A stretch of DNA of 64,000 nucleotides from contig NZ_AOLN01000010.1 in NCBI RefSeq assembly GCF_000337815.1, positions 1 to 64,000 of the forward strand, given 5' to 3'. The stretch is from Haloferax mucosum ATCC BAA-1512 (GTDB lineage: Archaea > Halobacteriota > Halobacteria > Halobacteriales > Haloferacaceae). Position 1 is the first letter of the stretch; the number at the start of each line of letters is the position of its first letter. Under the pieces are notes generated by a model. The model had not been told where the DNA came from and did not search any database. It saw only the letters and a list, made by a program, of their open reading frames with translations. This document shows positions 25,456 through 34,649 of this stretch, piece after piece. The translations under genes and the position numbers were made by a program.

Positions 25456-27230
25456 TTCGGCTGTCGGTCCGAATCGGATTCAGACTGGTTCAGTGCGACG
25501 CGACCGAGTTCAACCCGTCTGGATTCCGGCTTCTCGAATCTAACGACGAAGACGGAGCCACGAGGCGCGTTGTCTTCGACCCACACGTCGCCGCCGTAAC
25601 CGCTGACGATCGTATCGACGAGATAGAGGCCGAGCCCCGTCCCCGGACTTTCGAAACCCTTCTCTCCGCGTCCGAACACTTCGTGTTTACGGTCGTCGGG
25701 GATTCCAGGACCGTTGTCCGCGATTTTGACGAGTACGTCGTCCTGACGCGATTCGACTGAGATACGCACGGTCGGTTCGGGAGTGTCGTTGTGGCGAATT
25801 GCGTTGGTGAGCAGGTTCCGGAAGACGGTTCCGAGCATGTCGTCGGCGAGAACCGTCGCGTCGGGTCGCTCGTCTGGAAGTTTGACAGTCGCATTCGGGT
25901 TCCCATCGCGCACCTCAGTCGCTTCGTCCCAGAGTACCCCATCGATCGACGTTGCCCGCGAGGTCTCTTCGTCTTCGAGCATCGTCTTCATCAGATTTCG
26001 AACCGTCTCCGTCAGTTCGGCCGTGTGCTCGCTGTTCCGAATAATCGTCTCCAGTCGCGTACGCGCTCGCTCGTCGTCTACCATCTCCTCGACGAGGCGC
26101 GCGTTGCCGAGGACGACGGCCGTATCGTTTCGAATGTCGTGTCGAACAATTTGATTGAGCAGTCTGAGTTTCTCGTTTTGGTCGAGGACCACCTGTTTTT
26201 GTCGGTGGAGTTCCGTGACGTCTCGAAGGACGATGACCCAGCCGACGACCTGATTTTGCCGGACGAGCCGTTGAGACCGCACGCTGAGGAACATCGGCAC
26301 GTCGTCGTTGTCCACGCGGACGCTGTCGTTGTGCGGCGTCCTCGGGTCGAGCATCGGGGAGACGTCCGTCACGAAGTCGCCAACTTCCGAACCGAACCGG
26401 TCGAGAAAGTCGGCTCCTCGGTCGTTGACGTGGACGATTCGCTCGTTGGGACCGAGAACGAGGACGCTGTCGGGTGACGCCTCCATCGCGGTGGTGTACG
26501 CGAGCGGTGGCAGTTCGAGGAACCGGTATCTGAAGATTGCGATGCCGATAGCTAACGCCGTGACTGCCGCGGACGTCGGCACGAGATTGACGCCCTCGGG
26601 GTTGAACGGCGGCACGCCGAGCGACGAACAGAACGCGAACACGAACGGTGCCGCGATACCGATGCTGACCAACACGGCCTGCTGGATGTACGACCGGCCC
26701 AGTCGGAACGCCTCGTAGAGGATAATTCCAACCGCCGCGATGGAGAGAATCGCGTTGTAGAGGAGTTGTAGCACGACATGTGCCGGGCCGACAGTGACCC
26801 GGAGGATGACCAACCCGTCCGCAGTGGTGACGACGTTCGTAGATTGAATCGTGAGGCCGCCCGGATTCGTGAATAACAGGACTAAGAAGACGAACGGCAG
26901 GCTCAGAAGAACTGCGAGCAGTCGCGGCCGTATCTTACGAACGCGGTCCGTGTGCACGAGAACGAAGAGAAACACGAGCGGACCGAGCGGTGCGACGCCG
27001 AGATACAACGCCCGGTAGAACGCGAGCTTCACCGCCGGGTCTGTGTGGAGGAGTTTGAGCGCCGAAAACCCCGTCCAGAGTACGAGTCCGATGTCCACCG
27101 CGAAAAATGCCGAGAGAACTGGTGACCGACCGTTGGTTCGGATGTGGTGGAGACTGTAGACACCCAACAGTATCGAGACGACCATCGCAAAGAGCGTCGG
27201 GAGCGCTAAAGCCGTGTATTGCCAACTCAT
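25446..27230 (-). CDS. 7TM sensor histidine kinase with PAS domain
   Basis: 594 residues. Seven membrane helices (about 5-225) form the N-terminal 7TM receptor-like region common in haloarchaeal kinases. A PAS domain follows (about 240-350, MEASPDSVLVLGPNERIVHVND, with VGWVIVLRDVTE). Then come HisKA (RLLNQIVRHDIRNDTAVVLG) and HATPase (NLLTNAIRHND, DNGPGIPDD, GTGLGLYLV). The membrane signal is unknown. The C-terminal ~20 residues (NQSESDSDRQPKRP) are read through the truncated MnhB sequence, so the natural end was probably lost. No partner regulator is adjacent. Confidence 0.87.
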   Translation of the reverse strand: MSWQYTALALPTLFAMVVSILLGVYSLHHIRTNGRSPVLSAFFAVDIGLVLWTGFSALKLLHTDPAVKLAFYRALYLGVAPLGPLVFLFVLVHTDRVRKIRPRLLAVLLSLPFVFLVLLFTNPGGLTIQSTNVVTTADGLVILRVTVGPAHVVLQLLYNAILSIAAVGIILYEAFRLGRSYIQQAVLVSIGIAAPFVFAFCSSLGVPPFNPEGVNLVPTSAAVTALAIGIAIFRYRFLELPPLAYTTAMEASPDSVLVLGPNERIVHVNDRGADFLDRFGSEVGDFVTDVSPMLDPRTPHNDSVRVDNDDVPMFLSVRSQRLVRQNQVVGWVIVLRDVTELHRQKQVVLDQNEKLRLLNQIVRHDIRNDTAVVLGNARLVEEMVDDERARTRLETIIRNSEHTAELTETVRNLMKTMLEDEETSRATSIDGVLWDEATEVRDGNPNATVKLPDERPDATVLADDMLGTVFRNLLTNAIRHNDTPEPTVRISVESRQDDVLVKIADNGPGIPDDRKHEVFGRGEKGFESPGTGLGLYLVDTIVSGYGGDVWVEDNAPRGSVFVVRFEKPESRRVELGRVALNQSESDSDRQPKRP

Positions 27231-27778
27231 ATATCAGACGTCCTAATAGACGGGAGCGAAGGCATGAATGGGTGTTTTGAGCGGATTCTGATGCATAAAA
27301 ATACCTGTTCAGCACGCAGTCGTCCCCGAACTCCTGCGGAGAAAGTACCTCAATCATACTCCCGACTGACAAATATTGCCGGGGAGAGTATTCGAACCGC
27401 CACCACACACTAGGAGTCCGGACTTCGGCTAGAGCTAACTCTACCGTCGTTGTGTGACCTTATCTCGGGCCATCATCACGTCGTGGATTTCCTATCAGTT
27501 GTCCGTCGCCCACTCATTTGCGTCCGGTTGTGAGTGAGATTGTGGTCGATTGTCGTTCTCACACTGAGTATCGTCCGTAGAATCCGACTCACTCCGGACT
27601 ACGCTGGTTTTGTGTCCGTGTTTTCTGGAAGTATGAGACAAAAGATTCACAATTTGATATTTTTAATTAGCTCGTTGTCCGAGACAGACAATGAGGATTA
27701 GCGAATTTGGGCTCGGATAAGAGACTGAACGAATATATTGTATAACGCTATATTAAATACTTCTCGCAGAGGACTCAG
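27231..27778. other. Gene-free AT-rich gap
   Basis: No supported reading frame. The stretch 27640-27770 is very AT-rich (TTTTTAATTAGC, ATATATTGTATAACG) and leads into transposon scar copy C. Probably decayed mobile DNA upstream of the sensor kinase promoter. Confidence 0.4.
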
Positions 27779-27975
27779 AGTTTCGGAGAATGGGCAGTTT
27801 TGGCGTTACCTCTCCGCCATATTCGGCAAGATTACGGGAAGAGTGGGCTAGAAATCTTGTCTGAGTTAGTTAATTATTCGTGATCGTCAGAAATAGACCG
27901 AAAAATCCCGCCCAGAGATAGTGCCACCGCTCACGAGGGGCAAGCCGGAGTGCCCATTCACTTAGTCCGTCGAGC
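27779..27975 (-). mobile_element. Transposon right-end scar, copy C (inverted)
   Basis: The reverse complement matches copies A and B over about 190 bp: GACTAAGTGAATGGGCAC, GAGCGGTGGCACTATCTC, TTTCTGAC, CATTCTCCGAAACT. No transposase C-terminus is recognisable at its upstream edge (27975-28020). All three copies end at GAAACT, which marks the true element end. Confidence 0.6.
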
Positions 27976-28209
27976 GCTTGATGCGGCCGTGCGAGCGCTT
28001 AACCAACAAAAGACGGTTACACACTGTCTCTGTTTCAGGAAGGTTCCTCTGAGAGAAAAGAATGAGATTGTCACGAATCTCGTACCGTATTCAGCACGAC
28101 CAACGAACGACCAGTGACTGGAGATTCGAACGGAGTCGAACACCACTATCATTCCGAGATATTCCACCCCACGAAACCAGAGCCACGAATACGACGGTTC
28201 GTTGTGTGT

Positions 28210-29103
28210 TTACGAGAGATGGTCGAGCAGTGCGTCGGTCACCGCTTCACGCTCGTGGTGCACCCAATGCGAAGTGTCGGGGAACATTCGTAGCTGACTA
28301 TCGTCGCAGTAGTCAGCGCTCTGTTCTGCCATCGAGGGAACGAGCGCGATGTCGTCTTCGCCCCAACAGATGAGGGTCGGTTGAGAAACGGTGTCGCGCG
28401 GTGGGTTTTCCGACCGTCGGAATCCACGATACCAGTTTACCCTCGGACCGACGCCGGTGTGACGCCAGGCCGCCAGGTAACGACGGATGGTTTCGTCGTC
28501 GAACGTTCCGGGGTTCGACGTCACTTCGAGCGAAGCGACCATGTTATCCATCCCATTTCGGCTCAACAGCCATTCGGGAAGTTTCGGCACCTGATAGAAC
28601 CAGACGTACCAGCTCCGGACAATCTGTTGAAGACTGGACCGCACGGTCTGTCGGTACACAGTCGGATGGGGAACGTTACAGATACTGAGCCGATCGACGA
28701 TAGACGGGTAACGGAGCGCCACGTGCCACGCGACGAAACCGCCGAAGTCGTGTCCGACAACGTGCGCCGAATCCCGTCCTTCACCGTGTATCAATGCGCG
28801 TACGTCGTCGGCTAACCTTGACGCCCGATAGGAGTCGATGCCTTCGGGAGCATCGCTCAGGTTGCAACCCCGCTGGTCAGGGACGATTACGCGGAAGCCG
28901 GCTTCGACGAGCGGAAGTATCTGTGCGCGCCACCCGTACCAAAAATCGGGATGCCCGTGTAGTAAAACGACGAGTGGAGCGTCGGGGTTACCCGCGGTCA
29001 CGACGTGTAACGTGACGCCGTTGACGTCGCGGTAGGACGACTCAAGCCGCTGGTCGGCAAGTAGCGATGCATCAGTTTTCGGGGCAGTCGTTGTCTCTGT
29101 CAT
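28210..29103 (-). CDS. Alpha/beta hydrolase (epoxide hydrolase-like)
   Basis: 297 residues of the alpha/beta fold. Oxyanion HGHPD (49-53), nucleophile Asp119 in VVGHDFGG, acid in WGEDDIAL and His in DTSHWVHHE. An Asp nucleophile with HGxP is the signature of epoxide hydrolases and haloalkane dehalogenases. The cap (about 150-215, YQVPKLPEW, NMVASLEVTSNPG) carries candidate tyrosines. It probably opens epoxides; substrate unknown. It neighbours an HTH_10 regulator and a luciferase-like monooxygenase, so the three could act on the same class of hydrocarbon-derived compounds. Confidence 0.83.
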   Translation of the reverse strand: MTETTTAPKTDASLLADQRLESSYRDVNGVTLHVVTAGNPDAPLVVLLHGHPDFWYGWRAQILPLVEAGFRVIVPDQRGCNLSDAPEGIDSYRASRLADDVRALIHGEGRDSAHVVGHDFGGFVAWHVALRYPSIVDRLSICNVPHPTVYRQTVRSSLQQIVRSWYVWFYQVPKLPEWLLSRNGMDNMVASLEVTSNPGTFDDETIRRYLAAWRHTGVGPRVNWYRGFRRSENPPRDTVSQPTLICWGEDDIALVPSMAEQSADYCDDSQLRMFPDTSHWVHHEREAVTDALLDHLS

Positions 29104-29299
29104 CGGTATCGGACTGACTCGGTAACCGGGTTCAGCAGTTGTATCGCGTACATGGAACGGAAGCGTGAGTGAGTGAGAATAACCGCCGCAACTGGATGTG
29201 GATACTGCCGCAGGTGTGGGGTCGTTTTTAACTCACACGACCCGGAGGGGAGACTACGTCGGTAAAGAGTCATCCTGCGTGTATTTGAAAGCGACCGCG

Positions 29300-29956
29300 T
29301 CAGCGGACGATTTCGCTGAACACACGCCGTTCGATCTTTCGAAGATGTTCGCTTACAGTCGTTGGAGTAATTCCGAATATCTCGGCGACGTCTTCGAGTG
29401 CCGCTTGGCGAGGAACGTCGTAATACCCCAACTCAACTGCCGCCTCTAGCACTTCTTCTTGCCGAGCGGTGAGCATTCTCCCGAACGATGATTCGTCCGG
29501 CTCGAAGTCACCCATCTCGAGAAGCTCGAACGAAACCGAATCCACTTCGACAATCTCGTCGAACAGTGTTTCGAACGCTTCGTCGGTCCCTAAGCACGTT
29601 ATCTTCAGTTCTCCGTCAGACGTGAAGTGAATCGGTGTCTCAAGTATCAGGTGAGACTCTCGTTGTAGTTTCAGTGTTCGGCGAGGGACTTCCGTCGGTT
29701 CAAATTGACTCACGGCCATCCAGCGGTCGTCACCGGAGACGAGATAGTCGATGACGTGCGGAGAATCGTCCATAATCTCGTTATAGCGCTTTTGACTGCC
29801 GCTTGCCTCGGCGAACAGCAACACGGTATCATCAGAGAGCAGTTCGACGTGATGGATGGCTCTCCGTTCGATAGACGGTTCAGCTGTCAACTGTCCCCCG
29901 AGCGGATGGAATGCACCAGACCCGCTTGGTTTGGCCAGAACCGTGAGGTATCGCAT
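29300..29956 (-). CDS. HTH_10 (bacterio-opsin activator type) regulator
   Basis: 218 residues from ATG 29956. The N-terminal ~155 residues form the sensor half seen in BAT-type proteins (MRYLTVLAKPSGSGAFHPLG, HHVELLSDDTVLLFAEASG, YLVSGDDRWMAVSQFEPTE). The C-terminal HTH_10 domain reads LTARQEEVLEAAVELGYYD, then LEDVAEIFGITPTTVSEHL. The longer frame to 30034 enters the promoter shared with the divergent luciferase-like gene (127 bp between starts) and is less likely. It probably regulates that gene and the hydrolase. Confidence 0.85.
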   Translation of the reverse strand: MRYLTVLAKPSGSGAFHPLGGQLTAEPSIERRAIHHVELLSDDTVLLFAEASGSQKRYNEIMDDSPHVIDYLVSGDDRWMAVSQFEPTEVPRRTLKLQRESHLILETPIHFTSDGELKITCLGTDEAFETLFDEIVEVDSVSFELLEMGDFEPDESSFGRMLTARQEEVLEAAVELGYYDVPRQAALEDVAEIFGITPTTVSEHLRKIERRVFSEIVR

Positions 29957-30083
29957 ATAACGGCTTGGGTTGCGTTGGTTTAAATCATCGCGGGTGACCG
30001 ACATCATCGGTTGCTGAAGTCTGAAAGCAAGCAAGGGTTCCGGCTAGCCAAACCGTTATTCATCGCAATCGCAGAAGCCGGGT

Positions 30084-31112
30084 ATGAAACTCTCCATCGT
30101 TGACTTGTCTCCGGTGCCCAACGGCGGAACCGCAACGGAAGCCTACGAGAATACGGTCGAGGCCGCAACGCAAGCCGAGAAACTCGGGTACACACGGTTC
30201 TGGGTGGCGGAACACCACGGGATGGCGAATACCATCGCGGGGACGACACCCGAGGTGTTGCTCGGTCGCCTCGCCGGTGAAACGGATTCGATTCGACTCG
30301 GGTCGGGTGCGGTGCTTCTCAACCACTACAGTCCGTTCAAAGTCGCGGAGGCGTTTGGCACGCTGGATGGGCTCGCACCGGGGCGTATCGACGCTGGACT
30401 TGGCCGAGCAAACGGCTCGCCGGCGGCAGACCGAGCACTCGGCACGGAGCGACACGTCCAGAACCCCGACGAAGACCACACGGAAAAGATCGAAGCCGTC
30501 GTCAACCACCTCTACGACGACTACCCCGAGTCGCATCCGTACGACGGCCTCTCGATTCCCCGGTCGGGCCGTCAACTACCGACGCCGTGGGTTCTCGGGT
30601 CAAGTCCGTCGAGTGCGGCGATTGCAGGCGAACTCGGGTTACGGTACTGTTTCGCGGCATTCATCCGCCCGCAGTTCGCTACTCACGCCTTCGAGGAATA
30701 CCGCGAGCGATTCCAAGCCTCGCAGTTGGCCGGAAGCGTCGAAGAACCAGAAGGGATCGTCGCGGTGAACGCGGTCTGTGCCGAAACCGACAAAAAAGCG
30801 GCCCGACTGCGAGCGGTGGCAGAAGCGTCGTACAAACGGATGCAACGCGGACGCGTCGGAACGAAACCATCTGTAGAGGCGGCCATCGACGAACTCGGCG
30901 GTGTCCCCGAACCGACGCCCGCCACGCTCGACGACGACGAGTGGCCGCGGGCACTGTCAGGAAGCCCGGATACGCTTGCAAGTCTCTTCGAACAACTCGC
31001 CGACCGCGTCGGCGTGAACGAGGTGATGGTCCAGCATATCGTGCCAACCCACGACGACGGTCTCCGGTCGCACGAGCTACTAGCCGACGGTATCGGTCTT
31101 ACATCCCGATAG
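30084..31112 (+). CDS. LLM-class flavin-dependent oxidoreductase
   Basis: 342 residues, luciferase-like TIM barrel. Recognised by LSIVDLSPVPNGGTATEAYE, the FWVAEHHGM motif, LGSGAVLLNHYSPFKVAEAF, LAPGRIDAGLGRA and the P-W-VLGSSPSSA flavin-phosphate region. The family uses reduced flavin to oxidise alkanes, aldehydes, sulfonates or related substrates, and some members use F420; the cofactor cannot be told here. It is divergent from the HTH_10 regulator. A TTATT box about 30 bp before ATG 30084 fits a haloarchaeal TATA element. Confidence 0.85.
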   Translation: MKLSIVDLSPVPNGGTATEAYENTVEAATQAEKLGYTRFWVAEHHGMANTIAGTTPEVLLGRLAGETDSIRLGSGAVLLNHYSPFKVAEAFGTLDGLAPGRIDAGLGRANGSPAADRALGTERHVQNPDEDHTEKIEAVVNHLYDDYPESHPYDGLSIPRSGRQLPTPWVLGSSPSSAAIAGELGLRYCFAAFIRPQFATHAFEEYRERFQASQLAGSVEEPEGIVAVNAVCAETDKKAARLRAVAEASYKRMQRGRVGTKPSVEAAIDELGGVPEPTPATLDDDEWPRALSGSPDTLASLFEQLADRVGVNEVMVQHIVPTHDDGLRSHELLADGIGLTSR

Positions 31113-31242
31113 GCTCTCGTCTCGGTTCTATGTTCGATGTTTGAGGGGAGTCACGTTGGTTTTGAAATTTCAGCACGTGACGTCCGACCTACGGACCGAC
31201 TCACATCCGGAATCAGCGATAATCGCCGATACAGATGTCGTT

Positions 31243-32145
31243 TTAGTTAGTAGTGTGATTTCGATTATGAAGGTGCTGTTCCAGGTCCGTGATGACAGCT
31301 TCTTCGGTGGCGATTCCTCGACGCGAAAATCGGACGTCAATGTTAGGGAGGCGTCGGTGGAGAACGACCGAGTCACCAGTCACGCTGAAGCCCTCAAATT
31401 GCGACCACGGTATGATTCGACGAGAGGCAAGCCACTTTGACTCGTTACGCAGTTCGAGACCCGCCGGTGTGACACGATAGGTGCGTTCGGACACGAAAGC
31501 GGACACTCCGACTACAGATACGAATCCAATAGCCGACGTAATCACACCCCAAGAACCCAGCTGCCAGATACTCAGTCCGATGAGAACGACGACAGTGATG
31601 AGCGTGCTGACCACGAGCTTGAATCGGTCTCGACGCGACCACCCAGCAGTCCACTCACTACTGACGGTCCCGTTGTCAATCGTGGCGTCCACCAGCCGCC
31701 TGCGAGCCATGTAGACGAGAACACCACCCAGACACGAAGCCGCCATTCCCAACACAAACCCAGCAGTTCCGATGAGATGAGCAGTCGTCTCGGCTTGGAG
31801 AGTCGAAATAGAAAAGCCGAGATAGAGAACCACATCGATAAAATACGCAAATATCGGGAGGACACCAATCGCGGGGATAAGAATCGCCAGCCACGTTGAA
31901 TTAAACCACGCTACGATTCCCCCATGACCCGTAACCCACCACGCAACGACGGCCGTAAGGAGTCCTCCAGTTGCTCCGAGGAGACCGAGAGCAAGTTGGT
32001 CGCTTCCCAACGAGAACCACTGTATTCCGACGAGTAGGAGCGCTGGCGAGACCAACGTCGCGGTGTAAAGGCCAGCCACGACTCCGAAGCGAGTATCTAA
32101 TCGGCGTGGTGTCTGAAGAGTTGCTCCACCGGGGTGCACGTTCAT
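31243..32145 (-). CDS. Polytopic membrane protein with PH-like tail
   Basis: 300 residues from ATG 32145. About six membrane helices (25-48, 52-72, 85-108, 120-145, 185-205, 208-228) are followed by a soluble C-terminal domain (YRVTPAGLELRNESKW, IIPWSQFEGFSVTGDSVVLH) that resembles bacterial PH/DUF304-type domains. Function unknown. The frame continues upstream to 32346, but that part is encoded by a 50-bp microsatellite, so ATG 32145 is preferred. Expression is probably governed by the repeat tract immediately upstream. Confidence 0.75.
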   Translation of the reverse strand: MNVHPGGATLQTPRRLDTRFGVVAGLYTATLVSPALLLVGIQWFSLGSDQLALGLLGATGGLLTAVVAWWVTGHGGIVAWFNSTWLAILIPAIGVLPIFAYFIDVVLYLGFSISTLQAETTAHLIGTAGFVLGMAASCLGGVLVYMARRRLVDATIDNGTVSSEWTAGWSRRDRFKLVVSTLITVVVLIGLSIWQLGSWGVITSAIGFVSVVGVSAFVSERTYRVTPAGLELRNESKWLASRRIIPWSQFEGFSVTGDSVVLHRRLPNIDVRFSRRGIATEEAVITDLEQHLHNRNHTTN

Positions 32146-32165
32146 ATGTCTATCTACGGGTTTAG

Positions 32166-32215
32166 ATATAATATAATATAATATAATATAATATGATATG
32201 ATATGATATGATATT
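32166..32215 (-). repeat. Pentanucleotide tandem repeat in a promoter
   Basis: Ten uninterrupted 5-bp units on the plus strand: five ATATA, four ATATG and one ATATT. The tract ends 20 bp before the start codon of the membrane-protein gene at 32145, where the TATA box and transcription start should lie. A change in unit number would move or remake the TATA box. Confidence 0.9.
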
Positions 32216-32591
32216 AACTGTAGTGTGCTCTCGGAGAAAACAGATATAGATGGATGATTCTGCTGTCGGCGGGCAACGAACACCCCGCCTCGGGAGTTAC
32301 ACGGGATTGTCCACCTCCCACTCCTCCAACGAGTACTCGTGAACACACAGCGCTGAGCGTCACACTCGCGGACCAGTATGATAACTCACCACATGCGGTG
32401 CGGACGTGGTAATGGCACCCGAAAAACAGTCGTTCTGAGACAGACGAGTGGGGTCTATCCTATACATTCACCCTTCTGACAACAATTAATGTCAACTGTG
32501 TTGATTTTTGAAGTGGTGGGCCTCGCGTAGAGTGGTTGGACGGCATCGAGGAGGAGGCGGAACGGGCCTCACAGAAAGAGAGATATCGAGA
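32216..32591. other. Intergenic region between divergent genes
   Basis: No gene seen. It holds the promoters of the membrane-protein gene (left) and of the subtilisin-like gene (right). The frame open from 32508 into the protease is not preceded by a better start than ATG 32592. Confidence 0.3.
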
Positions 32592-34322
32592 ATGAATCCG
32601 AACACAAACGAACCAGAAGAGATCCGAGGCGAACCAGAACTCGTCATGGTCGCCAAGCCCGACGTCAAGTTACGGGCTCGACCGGAGGGGTTGACATCGG
32701 CCGCAAACGCCGATATTAGCCCGTTATCCGACGTCCTCGACGAGGAAGGTGCGACTATCGAACCGCTCTTTGGAGCGACCGAAGAGCGGTTGCGTGCCGA
32801 CGTCGAATCCGTCGCGTCCCAGTCGGACACGGACGTACCGGACCTGTCGTTGTATTACGCCGTTCACACGGATGCAGAACGAATGGAGTCGATGGCCGAG
32901 CGGTTGAACGAACTCGATGCGGTCGAATCCGCCTACGTGAAACCACCGGCCGAACCAGCGGACGCGGTCGGAGAAATCGAAGTCGGCGAACTCAACGCGA
33001 TGACGCCGACAGACGACGCGCCGCCCGTGAATACGCCAAACTTCGTATCCCGGCAGGGATTCCTCGACGCCGCTCCAGAAGGCGTTGACGCCCACTACGC
33101 GTGGAATTTTGCTGGCGGTAGGGGCGACGGCGTCGAGGTAATCGACTTAGAGTGGGGATGGAATTTCAGTCACGAAGACCATCAACACAACCAAGGCGGC
33201 GTCGTTGGCGGCACCAACTCGTCCAACGACAACCACGGAACTGCCGTCATCGGGGAAATCGGCGGTGACGAAAACGACTACGGAGTCACCGGCATCGCGG
33301 CCGACGCGAATATCAGTGCCGTCGCCTTCTCGATGCCCACAGCACGGGCGATTCGATTGGCGGCGGACCGGTTGGCTCGTGGCGACATCATGTTGCTGGA
33401 GATTCATCGACCGGGACCGCGCAACGACTTCGAGAGTCGTGCGGACCAAGACGGCTATATCGCCATCGAATGGTGGCCTGACGACTGGGCGGCCATCCGA
33501 TATGCCGTCGCAAAAGGCGTCCTCGTCGTCGAAGCCGCAGGGAACGGCGACGAGAATCTCGACGATTCGATTTACGACACCAAACCGTCGTGGTTCCCCG
33601 CTGACTGGGAGAATCCGTTCCGGCGAGGAGACCGAGATTCGGGTGCAATTGTCGTCGGAGCGGGCGCGCCGCCGCCGGGAACGCACGGGAGCAACTGGGG
33701 ACCAGACCGGTCGCGCCTCGGCTTCTCGAACTACGGGCGCATCATCGACGCCCAAGGGTGGGGTCGAGAGGTGACCACCACGGGATACGGCGACCTCCAA
33801 GGCGGTTCGGACAAACGCGAGTGGTACACCGACAGGTTCAGCGGAACGTCGAGTGCATCACCCATCGTCGTCGGTGCCCTCGCCTGTGTCCAAGGAATCC
33901 TTCGACGGGACAGACAGCCCCAGCTGAGTCCACTGCGAGCGCGGGAACTGCTCCGTTCGACGGGGTCGCCCCAACAGGACGCTCCCGGACGACCGAGCTC
34001 TCAGCGTATCGGGAACCGACCGAACCTCCGGGAACTGGTACCACGCGCGCGAGAGACGCAAAGTTGGACCGGTGTCCAGTTCCGTGGGACTATCCCCGCA
34101 AACAGCACGCGTCGCTGGTTCACGTGGGGCTGGCCAGCACAGTGGCACGTCCTGTGGAGTGTCGTTCCGACGACACCCGGCAGTGGCGGTCCACAACTCA
34201 GCTGGAACGTCGAGGTCGAACGAGCCACCCACGAGAATATCACGTACTGGATTAGCATCACGAACAAGACGGGGTCGACGATCGAGGCGGAAGCCCGCTA
34301 CGCCGTCCTTGGAGAGTCGTAA
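32592..34322 (+). CDS. Subtilisin-like serine protease with C-terminal beta domain
   Basis: 576 residues. The S8 catalytic domain (about 150-475) has Asp185 (VIDLEWGW), His215 (NDNHGTAV), oxyanion Asn318 (AAGNGD) and Ser420 (SGTSSASP). Residues 15-130 form an N-terminal domain that may act as propeptide or regulator (VMVAKPDVKLRARPEG, ERMESMAERLNELDAVESAY). Residues ~500-576 are a beta-sandwich-like domain (GVQFRGTIPANSTRRWFTWG) that recurs alone in the next gene. No signal peptide or membrane helix is visible, so it is either intracellular or exported by an unusual route. First gene of a three-gene run. Confidence 0.85.
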   Translation: MNPNTNEPEEIRGEPELVMVAKPDVKLRARPEGLTSAANADISPLSDVLDEEGATIEPLFGATEERLRADVESVASQSDTDVPDLSLYYAVHTDAERMESMAERLNELDAVESAYVKPPAEPADAVGEIEVGELNAMTPTDDAPPVNTPNFVSRQGFLDAAPEGVDAHYAWNFAGGRGDGVEVIDLEWGWNFSHEDHQHNQGGVVGGTNSSNDNHGTAVIGEIGGDENDYGVTGIAADANISAVAFSMPTARAIRLAADRLARGDIMLLEIHRPGPRNDFESRADQDGYIAIEWWPDDWAAIRYAVAKGVLVVEAAGNGDENLDDSIYDTKPSWFPADWENPFRRGDRDSGAIVVGAGAPPPGTHGSNWGPDRSRLGFSNYGRIIDAQGWGREVTTTGYGDLQGGSDKREWYTDRFSGTSSASPIVVGALACVQGILRRDRQPQLSPLRARELLRSTGSPQQDAPGRPSSQRIGNRPNLRELVPRARETQSWTGVQFRGTIPANSTRRWFTWGWPAQWHVLWSVVPTTPGSGGPQLSWNVEVERATHENITYWISITNKTGSTIEAEARYAVLGES

Positions 34323-34384
34323 CGGATGAACGAGTGCACGAACGCGAGCAGTGACGCCGAGCAGAGAGACACGGAGACACAACC

Positions 34385-34639
34385 ATGACAACAGGAGTTC
34401 AATTCCGCGGCACCGTCCCGGCAAACAGCAGTCGGCGCTGGTTCACGTGGGGCTGGCCCGAAGACTGGCACGTCACGTGGTACGTCGTGCCGACCACACC
34501 AGAACAGGGCGGCCCGCAGATCGACTGGGACGTAGAAGTAGAACGCGCATCGAGTGACGACGTCACGTACTGGCTCTCGATTCAAAACACCACCAACGAG
34601 AGCGTCCAAGTCGAAGCCAGATACGCGGTGTTGAACTAG
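34385..34639 (+). CDS. Stand-alone copy of the protease C-terminal domain
   Basis: 84 residues nearly superimposable on the last ~80 of the preceding protease: GVQFRGTVPANSSRRWFTWG, WHVTWYVVPTTP, GGPQIDWDVEVERAS, TYWLSIQNTTNESV. Trp-rich, all beta, no signal. It is probably a binding module for the same ligand or partner as the protease tail, or a competitor or inhibitor of it; neither is shown. It starts 62 bp after the protease stop and is followed within 10 bp by the next gene, so the three are co-transcribed. Confidence 0.8.
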   Translation: MTTGVQFRGTVPANSSRRWFTWGWPEDWHVTWYVVPTTPEQGGPQIDWDVEVERASSDDVTYWLSIQNTTNESVQVEARYAVLN

Positions 34640-34649
34640 GTGAATAGAG

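Noticed and set aside
25298-25543. An intact 81-residue membrane protein
   Set aside because: Its beginning matches MnhB, but the match ends abruptly where the sequence becomes the complement of the sensor kinase gene, so it is a truncated remnant.
32166-32215. Possible short CRISPR-like or origin repeat
   Set aside because: The units are contiguous 5-mers without spacers, and there is no Cdc6/Orc1 gene or ORB-like element nearby.
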